The position numbers were made by a program, and so were the translations under genes. A model generated the notes under the pieces. That model ran no database searches. It was not told where the DNA came from and saw only the letters and a program-made list of their open reading frames with translations. 64,000 bases of DNA, taken from NCBI GenBank assembly GCA_035512155.1, contig DATKEN010000101.1:1-64000 (forward strand), read 5' to 3'. The stretch is from JABCYV01 sp035512155 (GTDB taxonomy: Bacteria > Acidobacteriota > Terriglobia > Terriglobales > Acidobacteriaceae). Positions 1 through 8,110 of the stretch are shown piece after piece (position 1 is the stretch's first letter; each line of letters starts with the position of its first letter).

Positions 1-468
1 TGGCAAGTCACAAATTCTGATGACTGGGATTTTTACGCGCTTGGCATAGTTCTCTATGTCTCGGTCATCGGCATAAATGACGGTAGCCGCTTCCGCTTTT
101 GCAATCGCGGTGATCTGAATGTCGAATTTGACTTTAGCCCATGTATCCCATGGCTGACCCGCAGATTTGATTTTCGCGATCAGTTCCGCAGCTTCAATTG
201 CAGCCCGTGAATCAAACGGAAGTATTTGGAATTTGTATCTATCACTGAGGATCGATACATACTGTGCTCTCCCGCTGCCTGCTCGCACTAACACCTCAGC
301 CATAGCCGGGGCAGGAATCCCAATTACATCGTTAGAGACATCCATCTTCGCTGCCAGATTAGCAACGCGTTCTTTGAAATAGGATACAGGTTGGTTGTCA
401 CGATCCTTCGCAGGGGCTGGATTGGGGTGCAGCATAACCACGAGGTACGTTGCGTCAAAAATAATCAC
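1..468 (-). CDS. PIN-domain ribonuclease (partial, C-terminus beyond window)
   Basis: The minus strand reads from a GTG at 468 into the window edge, giving 156 residues without a stop. The start VIIFDATYLV is the first beta strand of a PIN domain with its acidic Asp5. Glu58 (AEVL), Asp116 (FDIQITAIA) and the Asp pair 134-135 (YADDRD) complete the usual metal-binding acidic set, so an RNase fold is well supported. The GTG overlaps the TGA of the preceding gene (GTGA, 465-468), which implies translational coupling. PIN proteins are often toxins paired with a small antitoxin, but the partner here is much larger than a usual antitoxin. The role as a toxin is therefore open; the fold assignment is firm. 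Confidence 0.8.
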   Translation of the reverse strand, partial: MIIFDATYLVVMLHPNPAPAKDRDNQPVSYFKERVANLAAKMDVSNDVIGIPAPAMAEVLVRAGSGRAQYVSILSDRYKFQILPFDSRAAIEAAELIAKIKSAGQPWDTWAKVKFDIQITAIAKAEAATVIYADDRDIENYAKRVKIPVIRICDLP

Positions 469-1238
469 TGTGTTGTTTTATCCTCCCCGTGGCGGATTTT
501 CTGAAGCTCTTCCAAGGGGTCGGCAACTTGGTTCCATTCGTTGCCAGGGATAGCGCGAAGCTTCTCTATCGTTGCGGAAAAACTATCATCGGAAAGATTG
601 GCATCGAAGGACTGGATTTTAAAGTTGTCTAGGTTCCACAAGCCTTCCTTGCCCCTACTGTACGTCGCTATCCCGTGCACGCGAATCGTCTGAGAATACA
701 AAGGGGCTAATTGTTTGGCGATGATTTCCTCTGCTTCACAGTAGAAGATCTCGTCGTCCGCTCTTTGCAGATGAACCGGGACGGTTTGGTCGAAGCCACC
801 AACGCGCTTCAATTGTCCAACTAAAGATGCCTTTTCCTTTAGCGGGCCATATGGCTGCGGAAGATTAACCGTTCTCCCGGGGAACTCAATCACCTCTTCG
901 CTCTTCTCGACATCGACGATGCCGCCAATAGCATCGTCGTCACGGAGTCTATCGTCTAGTTTCTTGTAAGCCACGTTTGCATCATTCGGCCCCATTCCCC
1001 GTTGTGCACTACGCACCCGATGTATGACTCTGGATTCTTCTGTTGCGTCAACGTACATCACAGGAGCCGTACTGCCATCGGCAATAGCAACCAAATGAAC
1101 GCTTTCTCGGTGGCCCATCAACGTGGCCAAATCGGCCAAATATTCCGCGAGGTGGGCCATCGGAACATTCAGCGGAGTCATGTCCTCTCCGTTTATTTTC
1201 CCGTTGATTACGAACCGAAATTCTTTCCAGGTTGGCAT
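465..1238 (-). CDS. Unknown 257-aa protein coupled to a PIN nuclease
   Basis: I do not recognise this family. The start is placed at ATG 1238 because a GGAGG (1244-1248) sits five bases upstream; a longer reading from 1310 would include the terminator hairpin. The protein is soluble and acidic, with no signal peptide or membrane segment. The N-terminus is WKEFRFVINGKING and the last third is charged. It ends in the GTGA overlap with the PIN gene, so the two are very probably co-translated and may act together. It could be an inhibitor, substrate adaptor or antitoxin of the PIN protein; nothing in the sequence decides between these. Confidence 0.7.
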   Translation of the reverse strand: MPTWKEFRFVINGKINGEDMTPLNVPMAHLAEYLADLATLMGHRESVHLVAIADGSTAPVMYVDATEESRVIHRVRSAQRGMGPNDANVAYKKLDDRLRDDDAIGGIVDVEKSEEVIEFPGRTVNLPQPYGPLKEKASLVGQLKRVGGFDQTVPVHLQRADDEIFYCEAEEIIAKQLAPLYSQTIRVHGIATYSRGKEGLWNLDNFKIQSFDANLSDDSFSATIEKLRAIPGNEWNQVADPLEELQKIRHGEDKTTQ

Positions 1239-1294
1239 CAGAGCCTCCAGATGATACACTTCTCCTAGGTCATCTGGGATGGCCGAAATTTTCC

Positions 1295-1319
1295 AAAGCC
1301 CGCCTTGCACGCGGGCTTT
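1295..1319. terminator. Bidirectional-looking terminator hairpin
   Basis: A perfect 9-bp stem (AAAGCCCGC / GCGGGCTTT) with a 7-nt loop is followed on the plus strand by ATTTTTT. On the minus strand it lies just after the transposase stop and just before the promoter region of the 257-aa gene, so it probably separates those two transcripts. Confidence 0.75.
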
Positions 1320-1329
1320 ATTTTTTGTT

Positions 1330-2316
1330 CTACTGCACTCGTCGGCTTCCGATTGAGTCCCGCAGCATTAGCCGCTTCCCGCCCACTCCCTTAATTGCCA
1401 GCAGGGTTCTGTCCCCGTCTTTTTCCTTCCGAGAGTTGTAACGAAAATCGAACTCACTCAAATACCTGTGCAAGTGCTGCTTTCCAACATGGTGATATAC
1501 GCCGTTGATACCACGCTTTAGGGTCGCAAAATAGCCCTCAATTGTGTTCGTGCTGATGCACACGCCGTTCTCCCGGCGCACGTATTCTCCGACGCTATGG
1601 TTGACCTGATCGTGCTTACGTGCCATCAATGCGCCCGCTAGGACGGTAGAGCTATCGGTCATAACGTGCGCGTTCTCGGCAACCATCTGGTCAACGATGG
1701 GCTTCAGGTTCTCAGCAGTGACACGTTGCACGTGCTGAGATTGGACACGTCCACCCCGCTGGAGAACGGAGACCACGGCAGCTTTCCCACCAAAAGGCCC
1801 GCGATGGTCTTGCTGTCTCTGCCCCGGTTTTACGGCGAGAGAAATTGGACGCTTCTTTCCACCCACGTACGTCTCATCAATCTCGATTGTGCCTTGTAGC
1901 TTCGATGACAACGGCTCTTGGCTCATCGTATAGCGAATCCGATGCGCCATGAACCATGCACTCCGATACGTGACTTTTAGCATCCGGTGAAGCTGATGGG
2001 CGCTCATGCCCTTCTTGCTGGCACAGAGCAGATGGTAGGCAAGCAGCCACTTGCTTAGGGGAATGTGGCTGTCAGCGAAGATCGTGCCGACCGTGACGGT
2101 AAACTGACTCCGGCACCCCCCGCACTTCCAGACGCCCTTGCGGACATGCTTGCCCTTCTTGGAAGCTTGGGGCTCTAGGCGGTAAGCGTTATCCACTTCG
2201 CCGCAATGAGGGCAGACAGGGCCATCCGGCCAGCGCAGTTTCTCTAGGAACTCTCGCGCCTTGTCCTCATTGCTAAAGTGCTGAGCCAAAGAGACTAAGT
2301 TAAGCTCGTTTTCCAT
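1330..2316 (-). CDS. IS1595-family (ISXO2-like) transposase
   Basis: This 328-aa protein has the IS1595/ISXO2 layout. An N-terminal zinc ribbon (CPHCGEVDNAYRL, then WKCGGC) is followed by a helical region (SKKGMSAHQL) and the DDE-type nuclease core. Core landmarks are EIDETYVGGKK, MTDSS and HSVGEYVRREN, then TIEGYFATLKRG. Length fits the family and no frameshift is seen. A consensus promoter sits so close that the transcript should be nearly leaderless. I could not find matching terminal inverted repeats around the gene, so this may be an immobilised or domesticated copy; family assignment is secure. Confidence 0.92.
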   Translation of the reverse strand: MENELNLVSLAQHFSNEDKAREFLEKLRWPDGPVCPHCGEVDNAYRLEPQASKKGKHVRKGVWKCGGCRSQFTVTVGTIFADSHIPLSKWLLAYHLLCASKKGMSAHQLHRMLKVTYRSAWFMAHRIRYTMSQEPLSSKLQGTIEIDETYVGGKKRPISLAVKPGQRQQDHRGPFGGKAAVVSVLQRGGRVQSQHVQRVTAENLKPIVDQMVAENAHVMTDSSTVLAGALMARKHDQVNHSVGEYVRRENGVCISTNTIEGYFATLKRGINGVYHHVGKQHLHRYLSEFDFRYNSRKEKDGDRTLLAIKGVGGKRLMLRDSIGSRRVQ

Positions 2317-2351
2317 GCGTAAATACTAGCTTTGACGCATGGGTTTGTCAA
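2313..2351 (-). promoter_or_regulatory. Promoter and palindrome of the transposase gene
   Basis: On the minus strand TTGACA (2346-2351), 17 bases, then TAGTAT (2323-2328) is a near-consensus sigma-70 promoter. The expected start point is at or next to the ATG at 2316, so the mRNA would be leaderless. A perfect 8-bp inverted repeat, CCATGCGT (2313-2320) and ACGCATGG (2335-2342), spans the -10 box and start codon and could be an autoregulatory operator. The operator role is inference. Confidence 0.6.
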
Positions 2352-2390
2352 GTGCATAATTCCGATTTATTGCCGTGCAGGGTGAGATCT

Positions 2391-2493
2391 GGGGCGGGTG
2401 GCCCAGCCCTTCGCCGAAGACTAGGCCGTGGGAATTCCCAAAATTCAACCTTGGGTGCCCCGTCCTTTTCGCGCTTTTTGCGAAAGGGCGGGC
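2391..2493. repeat. REP-like palindrome cluster, RAYT-associated type
   Basis: The stretch contains GGGCGGGTGGCCCAGCCC and, about 55 bases on, GGGTGCCCCGTCC leading into a hairpin (CCTTTTCGC, loop, GCGAAAGG, GGCGGG). The same two modules, GGCGGGTGGCCC and GGGTGCCCCGTCC...GGGCGGG, border the RAYT pseudogene at 39525-40257 and recur at 40431-40600. It is read as a non-autonomous copy of that REP family lying between the transposase and comM. Confidence 0.65.
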
Positions 2494-2513
2494 GATAGCC
2501 TTTGTGACACCCC

Positions 2514-4064
2514 TTATGCCCAGAAAGTCCTATCCAGCGTCCTATATTGGATAGCTTCTGCGATGTGCTTGGGTTCCAGCGCTCCACATCCCTCCAAATC
2601 AGCGATGGTACGGGCGACTTTCAGAAGGCGGTCATGGGCACGGGCGGTCAGACCCTGCTGGGCCATGGCGCGCTCCAACAGACGTTCGCAGTCGGCCGAG
2701 AGTTCGCAGAACGTGCGAATGTGCCGAGGGCCCATCTGGGCGTTGCCGTAGAGCTTGTCGCGTGAGCAGACAGAAAATCTGCGCAGTTGAATTTCCCGCG
2801 CGCGCATGACGCGTTCGCGAATCTTCGCAGAGTTTTCTGGCTCCGAGCCTGATCGCATCTCTTTGTAGTTCACAGCGGGCACGTCAATATGGATATCGAT
2901 ACGATCCAGCAGCGGCCCCGAAATCTTCGACATGTAACGCTGGATCATCGGCGACGTACAGTGGCATTCCCGTGAGCGGTCGTTGAAGTAACCGCACGGA
3001 CAGGGGTTCATGGCGGCTGCCAGCATGAAACGCGCGGGAAAGGTCAGCGACATGGCGGCGCGGGCGATGCAAACCGTGCCATCCTCCAGCGGCTGCCGCA
3101 TGACTTCCAGCACGTTTCGCGGAAACTCGGGTAATTCGTCCAGAAATAGCACGCCATTGTGCGCCAGCGAAACCTCGCCGGGACGAGGCACAGCGCCACC
3201 CCCGATCAGGCCGGCGTCAGAAATCGTGTGGTGAGGCGAGCGGAAGGGGCGCACGCCGACCAAGCCAGCGCCCGGATCAAGCACGCCTGCGACACTATGT
3301 ATTTTCGTGTTCTCCAGCGCCTCTTCAAAGGTAAATGGAGGCAGGATCGTGGGCATGCGCTTGGCCAGCATGGTCTTGCCTGAGCCGGGAGGTCCAATCA
3401 TGAGTATGTTATGACCGCCGGCACAGGCGACTTCGAGAGCTCGCTTGGCAGATTGCTGACCGCGGACATCCTTGAAGTCGACTACAAAGTGCTGGGCCTC
3501 GCTCAGGAGCATGTCGCTGTCCACTTTGAGTGGCAGCACGCCGTTACCCGTGTTCACGAAACGAATGACGTCGAGCAAAGACCGGACCGGGTAAACTTCA
3601 ACGCCTCCGACCATGGCGGCTTCGCGGGCATTGAGTTCCGGAACAATCAGCCGGGGAATCTTCTTGCCTCGGGCCTCGATGGCGATAGGCAGTGCTCCGC
3701 GCACACCGCGCACACCACCGTCCAACGACAGTTCGCCAACAAAAAGGCAGTCCGGCACCTCTTTCTTGTTCAGGCCGCCGTAAGCGCCCAATATCCCCAA
3801 CGCCATGGGGAGGTCGAATCCGGAGCCTTCTTTGCGGATGTCGGCCGGCGCGAGATTAATGGTGATCTGGGTGGGAGGAATGTCGTAGCCGCAATTCTTT
3901 AACGCCGCCCGGACCCGGTCGCGGCTCTCGCGCACCGCTGCGTCCGGCAGACCAACAGTATGGAAGTGATCTTCCGGCGTCTTGATGCCGGAAACGTCAA
4001 CCTCAACCTCGATAATGCTGGCGTCAACCCCATACACCGCGGCACTCAGGGTCTTATAGAGCAT
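2514..4064 (-). CDS. comM: YifB/ComM-family Mg chelatase-like AAA+ ATPase
   Basis: A complete 516-aa member of the ComM/YifB family, a hexameric helicase that promotes branch migration when single-stranded DNA is integrated during natural transformation. The N-terminal Lon-protease-like domain (about 20-175: VGLPDAAVRESRDRV, LPMALGILGA) precedes the AAA+ core. Walker A is GPPGSGKT (224-231) and Walker B is GVLFLDELPEF near 315. It is followed by PCPCGY and CHC cysteines and the C-terminal Mg_chelatase_C segment. It stands alone, divergent from the histidine kinase gene across a 267-bp gap. Many non-competent bacteria also carry it, so competence cannot be concluded. Confidence 0.95.
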   Translation of the reverse strand: MLYKTLSAAVYGVDASIIEVEVDVSGIKTPEDHFHTVGLPDAAVRESRDRVRAALKNCGYDIPPTQITINLAPADIRKEGSGFDLPMALGILGAYGGLNKKEVPDCLFVGELSLDGGVRGVRGALPIAIEARGKKIPRLIVPELNAREAAMVGGVEVYPVRSLLDVIRFVNTGNGVLPLKVDSDMLLSEAQHFVVDFKDVRGQQSAKRALEVACAGGHNILMIGPPGSGKTMLAKRMPTILPPFTFEEALENTKIHSVAGVLDPGAGLVGVRPFRSPHHTISDAGLIGGGAVPRPGEVSLAHNGVLFLDELPEFPRNVLEVMRQPLEDGTVCIARAAMSLTFPARFMLAAAMNPCPCGYFNDRSRECHCTSPMIQRYMSKISGPLLDRIDIHIDVPAVNYKEMRSGSEPENSAKIRERVMRAREIQLRRFSVCSRDKLYGNAQMGPRHIRTFCELSADCERLLERAMAQQGLTARAHDRLLKVARTIADLEGCGALEPKHIAEAIQYRTLDRTFWA

Positions 4065-4167
4065 CGGTCCAGTGTTTCAAGGTGACAGACTGTTTAGCGC
4101 AATCGTGACGAAGAGCGGCTGACAATTTGGGTAATTAATCACAATACGCCTTGCGCTGCGCAGAACT

Positions 4168-4185
4168 TTGTGACGGTCGTCACAA
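4168..4185. promoter_or_regulatory. CRP/FNR-like palindrome
   Basis: TTGTGACGGTCGTCACAA is a palindrome with 8-bp arms and matches the CRP-family pattern TGTGA-N6-TCACA. It lies in the divergent gap between comM and the histidine kinase, 103 bp from the first and 147 bp from the second start. A close copy precedes the tRNA-like gene at 33112. Binding by a CRP-family regulator is inferred from the motif only. Confidence 0.55.
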
Positions 4186-4331
4186 TGTCAAGTGACGACC
4201 GGACGGCACTCCGTTTACGAACTGAATTACCCAGCCCAGTTTTCGTTGTTTGTGCTCCCAACGTGGACTAGGATTCGGCTACGCTGCACAATCACATAAA
4301 CTCGCCAAAGTAGTAGAACCGGGCGCAAGTT

Positions 4332-6467
4332 ATGACGGACGACGAAAAGCAACCCGGGCGCCCAGGACGCACCCCAGGCCACCTGGAGAAGGAAGAGTCC
4401 CGCCTCTGGCGCCTGGCGCTGGGATTTCTCGTTCTGCTGGCCACAGGGTTTGCCGCTCTCTCCTGGGAGCGATTAGAAAATCTGCCTTACCACCTGGGAG
4501 TGGTCTCCATTGGATTGGTGTTATTGGCGGTGCTCTTCGCAGCCTACGTATACGGCCGTCGCCGGGAAGTCTCCGAGCTCAAGCACTTGTTGCACGACTT
4601 GCAGGAGCGCAGCGGGGTCGCGCCCTCAGACGACCAACTCGACCAACTCAGCCAAGTCATCGCCCGCTCGCAACGGAGTTTCAAGGAACTGATCGACTCC
4701 TTCGACGATGTGGCCTTTGCCACTTCTTTGGATGGCACGGTGCGAACCGTCAATCGGCGGATGACGCAACAGCTTGGCATCTCCTATCAGGAAATTGTCG
4801 GACACAAATTGGACGAATTCCTGGAAGAACCGCAACGCGCCGATATCGAACCCGGTCTGTCCCGTTTTCTTGACCGACGGCGCTGGTCAGGAGTGGTGCG
4901 CATCCGATTGAAGAAAAGCACGCGAGTGCTGTACTTCGATTGCGTATTGAACGCCATCGTAAAGGGCAATGACGTCGTAGGAGTTAGCACGCTCGCCCGG
5001 GACGTTACAGAAGAACGCGAGAAAGAGCGGCGCTTCACCGAACTGTTCGAAACTTTGCAGGAAGGCGTCTACTTCAGCACCCCGGAAGGAAAGCTGCTCG
5101 AGGCCAACCCGGCGCTGGTTCAGATGCTGGGATATGGAGGAAAAGACGAACTCCTGTCGCTGGAGGCCAGCGCACTGAACCCAGATGCGACCCAGAGTTC
5201 GGTGCTGGGACGAAGCGCCGACGATCGCGGCAGCGAGCGCACACGAGAGATCACCTTGCGTCGCAAGGATGGAAGCGTCGGTACGTTCTTCGATACCTCG
5301 CGTGCCGTTTGGGACTCGGCAGGGAAGATCATCCGCTATCAGGGCACGCTGGTAGATGTCACGCAACGGCGTGAGATGGAAAGAACGCTGCGCCGGCAGG
5401 AGGAATTCCAGCGCTACCTCCTGGAAAGCTTCCCTGATCTCATCCTGGTGATCGATCTGAACGGACGCTACAGCTTTGTCAGCTCGCGCGTTCGTGATCA
5501 GCTCGGTTACCGGCCGGAAGATCTGGTGGGGAAGAAGGTAGAAGAAGTGCAGGAGCCCTCACCGGAATTCGTGGCTCTCTACCGTGACGTGATAGCGGGC
5601 CGCAAGATGTTCGGCTTCACCGAATATGCCGCACGCCACCACGACGGAAGCTGGCGGACCATGCGCGCCAATGCCAGCCCGCTGTATGACGCGGAAACCA
5701 AATTAAGCGGGGTGATCGTCTCTGTGCGAGACATCACGGTCGAGAAAAAGCTCGAGCAGCAGATCATTCAGAGCGAACGCCTGGCTGCGATGGGGCAAAT
5801 GATCGGTGGCTTTGCCCACGAACTGAACAATCCTTTAACCAGCATCATGGGGGTGGCTGAATTGCTGCAGGAAGGTGAAGCTGCTGAGCCGATGCGAAAG
5901 CAGTTGGTGATGCTGCAACAGCAGGCGCGCCGCGCCGCCGATATCGTGCAGAACCTGATGTATTTCTCTCGCCCACCCGCTCCGGGCAAGAGTTCGATCA
6001 ACATCAGCGACCTGGTCCAACGAACGTTGCACTTGCACGCCTATTCCTTGCGCAAGAGTAACATCACGGCAGATTTTCTCCCGGAGCCGTCGCTGCCCCC
6101 TGTGGAGGGCGATCCCCACCAATTGATGCAAGTGTTTCTGAATCTGATTCTGAACGCGGAGCAAGCTATGCGCGAGGTCCGTGATCGCGGCACTCTCCGC
6201 ATTCGCCTCGAAAAAAGCGCCGGCTCAGTCTCAGCGACGTTTCAAGACGATGGGCCCGGCATTCCGTCTGACGTTCTGCCCAATATCTTCGATCCTTTCT
6301 ATACCACCAAGCGGCCGGGCCGCGGCACCGGCCTAGGCCTCAGCATCTGTAAGGCGATCTTGCGTGAGCACGGAGGCAACGTTGAAGCCGCTTCCGGTCC
6401 CGGGGGAGGGGCTGTCTTTACGGTCACTTTGCCCGTGGCGCCTACCCAATCAAATGCACAGATATAA
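4332..6467 (+). CDS. Membrane histidine kinase with three PAS domains
   Basis: A 711-aa sensor kinase. Two membrane segments (about 25-44 and 56-75) form an N-terminal hairpin anchor with little periplasmic sequence, so sensing is probably cytoplasmic or in the membrane. Three PAS domains follow (about 110-225, 235-345 and 360-470). The dimerisation domain has GFAHELNNPLTS with phospho-acceptor His496. The ATPase domain has the N box (FLNLILNAEQAM) and the G boxes (DDGPGIP, RGTGLGLSI). No response regulator lies beside it, so the partner is elsewhere. An SDR gene follows 18 bases downstream on the same strand. The ligand is not predictable. Confidence 0.93.
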   Translation: MTDDEKQPGRPGRTPGHLEKEESRLWRLALGFLVLLATGFAALSWERLENLPYHLGVVSIGLVLLAVLFAAYVYGRRREVSELKHLLHDLQERSGVAPSDDQLDQLSQVIARSQRSFKELIDSFDDVAFATSLDGTVRTVNRRMTQQLGISYQEIVGHKLDEFLEEPQRADIEPGLSRFLDRRRWSGVVRIRLKKSTRVLYFDCVLNAIVKGNDVVGVSTLARDVTEEREKERRFTELFETLQEGVYFSTPEGKLLEANPALVQMLGYGGKDELLSLEASALNPDATQSSVLGRSADDRGSERTREITLRRKDGSVGTFFDTSRAVWDSAGKIIRYQGTLVDVTQRREMERTLRRQEEFQRYLLESFPDLILVIDLNGRYSFVSSRVRDQLGYRPEDLVGKKVEEVQEPSPEFVALYRDVIAGRKMFGFTEYAARHHDGSWRTMRANASPLYDAETKLSGVIVSVRDITVEKKLEQQIIQSERLAAMGQMIGGFAHELNNPLTSIMGVAELLQEGEAAEPMRKQLVMLQQQARRAADIVQNLMYFSRPPAPGKSSINISDLVQRTLHLHAYSLRKSNITADFLPEPSLPPVEGDPHQLMQVFLNLILNAEQAMREVRDRGTLRIRLEKSAGSVSATFQDDGPGIPSDVLPNIFDPFYTTKRPGRGTGLGLSICKAILREHGGNVEAASGPGGGAVFTVTLPVAPTQSNAQI

Positions 6468-6485
6468 TGACCCTCCGGTTCCACA

Positions 6486-7220
6486 ATGGGATCTCTCGAA
6501 GGGCAAACCGCGCTGGTCACGGGCGGCTCGCGCGGCATTGGTCGGGCGATCGTGCTTAAGCTTGCGGAAGCCGGCGCGGAGATCCTGCTCCACTACCACC
6601 GCAATGAATCGGCAGCACAGGCGGTGGCGCGCAAACTTCCCCGTCCCCCACAGTTGTTAAAGGCCGATCTGCAGTCGCCGAAAGCGATCGAAGCGATATT
6701 CACCTCTCTGGCGGGACTTCGGCTCGATATTCTGGTCAACAATGCCGGTATCTGGGGACAGACTCCACTAGGAGCGACTTCACTCGACGATTTGCGAGCG
6801 ATGCTGGATGTGAACGTCAGATCTGTATTCCTGGTGACGCAAGCGGCCTTGCCTTTGCTGCGCGAAGGAGGTCGAATCGTCAATTTGTCTTCCGTTGCGG
6901 CAAGGGTGGGGATCGGCTCGGGGAGGAGTTTGTACGGCGCCACAAAGGCGGCGGTGGATTCATTCACTAAGAGTTGGGCCCTGGAGCTGGCTCCCCGGAA
7001 AATTCGCGTGAACGCCGTTGCCCCAGGCTATGTGAAAACGGATATGACCGCGGAACACTTTTCCCATCCGGACGTAGTGAAGCGTGCCATCGGCCGCAGT
7101 CCTTTCGGACGTTTAGGGGACGCTGACGAGATCGCAGACACAGTTGTCTTCTTATGTTCACCGGCGGCCCGCTGGATCACCGGCCAATCGATCAACGTCA
7201 GCGGGGGATTTGTCGTATAA
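6486..7220 (+). CDS. Short-chain dehydrogenase/reductase, FabG-like
   Basis: A 244-aa classical SDR. The cofactor motif is TGGSRGIG (12-19), followed by NNAGIWG and a catalytic Ser/Tyr/Lys set seen as NLSSVA and YGATKAA. It ends in the typical GQSINVSGGFVV. Spacing and the HYHRN segment after beta-2 suggest NADPH preference, as in 3-oxoacyl-ACP reductases, but SDR substrates cannot be read from sequence and several FabG-like copies are usual per genome. It starts 18 bases after the kinase stop and may be co-transcribed with it. Confidence 0.85.
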   Translation: MGSLEGQTALVTGGSRGIGRAIVLKLAEAGAEILLHYHRNESAAQAVARKLPRPPQLLKADLQSPKAIEAIFTSLAGLRLDILVNNAGIWGQTPLGATSLDDLRAMLDVNVRSVFLVTQAALPLLREGGRIVNLSSVAARVGIGSGRSLYGATKAAVDSFTKSWALELAPRKIRVNAVAPGYVKTDMTAEHFSHPDVVKRAIGRSPFGRLGDADEIADTVVFLCSPAARWITGQSINVSGGFVV

Positions 7221-7366
7221 GCTCTAACTTAAATGTTGAAGCCGGTTCTGGCAGAACGCGGGCCGACAATTTGACAATGCCGCCATGGCATCCTAATCTG
7301 TTCCGCCGTAACCGTCGAAAAAGCTCAAGAAACTGATCTCGTAGAAAAATTTAAGGAGGCAATTCC

Positions 7367-7816
7367 ATGAACCGGAAATGCACTGGGTTCGTTGTCGCAT
7401 TAGTTTTGTCTCTCACTGTGCTGCTCGGCTTGGCCTGGGCCGCCAGCACAGAAGAAGAAGTGAAGAAGCTCGAAACCGAGCGCGCGGCCGCATCTGTAAA
7501 AGGGGATGTGGCGATAATGGAAAAGCAGACGGCCGACGAGTACACGTTCATCAACTTGTACGGCCAAATGTCAGATAAGTCGCAGATGGTAAATGGATTC
7601 AAAACTGGCCGGACCAAGCTCACCTCAAACGAACTTTCCGATGTGAAAGTTCGCCTCTATGGTGACACTGCCGTAGTTACGGGTAAGGCTGATGTCAAAG
7701 GGACGTTGGCGGGAAAAGAGACCAGCGCTCAAGTCATGTTTACGCGGGTTTACGTCAAGAAAGGCGGGAGTTGGCAATCGGTCGCTTTTCAGCAAACCCG
7801 TGTCTCAGATCAATGA
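7367..7816 (+). CDS. Secreted NTF2/SnoaL-like (DUF4440-type) protein
   Basis: A 149-aa protein with a clear signal peptide (basic MNRK, hydrophobic core to about 25, cleavage after LAWA-A). The mature part has the cone-shaped NTF2-like pattern: helical ERAAASVKGDVAIMEKQTADEYTF, then strands ending VYVKKGGSWQSVAFQQTRV. This fold is typical of DUF4440 proteins of unknown or ketosteroid-isomerase-like function. A near-perfect ribosome site AAGGAGG fixes the start. No catalytic residues can be named with confidence. Confidence 0.8.
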   Translation: MNRKCTGFVVALVLSLTVLLGLAWAASTEEEVKKLETERAAASVKGDVAIMEKQTADEYTFINLYGQMSDKSQMVNGFKTGRTKLTSNELSDVKVRLYGDTAVVTGKADVKGTLAGKETSAQVMFTRVYVKKGGSWQSVAFQQTRVSDQ

Positions 7817-7860
7817 GAACTTAGGTGGACCGAGGGCTCTGGTGCTCTCGGTCCGAACTT

Positions 7861-7950
7861 CTACCGTTCTACTGCCATCGCCACGCCATTCCCACCGCCC
7901 AGGCAAAGCGCTGCGATTCCGCTATGCGCGTCTCGCCGAATCAGTTCAAA
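7861..7950 (-). pseudogene. Remnant of a second thiolase gene (last 29 codons)
   Basis: The minus strand ends exactly at a TAG and reads ELIRRDAHSGIAALCLGGG then NGVAMAVER. This is nearly identical to the C-terminus of the thiolase at 10245-11438 (RRDVHRGIAALCLGGGNAV). Nucleotide identity over about 97 bases is close to 90 percent. Upstream of this the similarity stops, so only the 3' end, including the active-site CLGGG loop, survives. The two copies lie in the same orientation on either side of the phosphoesterase gene. Confidence 0.85.
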
Positions 7951-8110
7951 ATCAGCGCGCCATGATGCGCACACTGGTACGACGGGTGTGTACGCGTTTG
8001 AAGTGATGACCACCGACAGTATTCATCTGGCATTCACGCTACGTTAATGAATCCGTAACGCGCGCCGGATACCCTTCTCGCACTCTAACCCCTACCTACC
8101 GGAGGAATCC

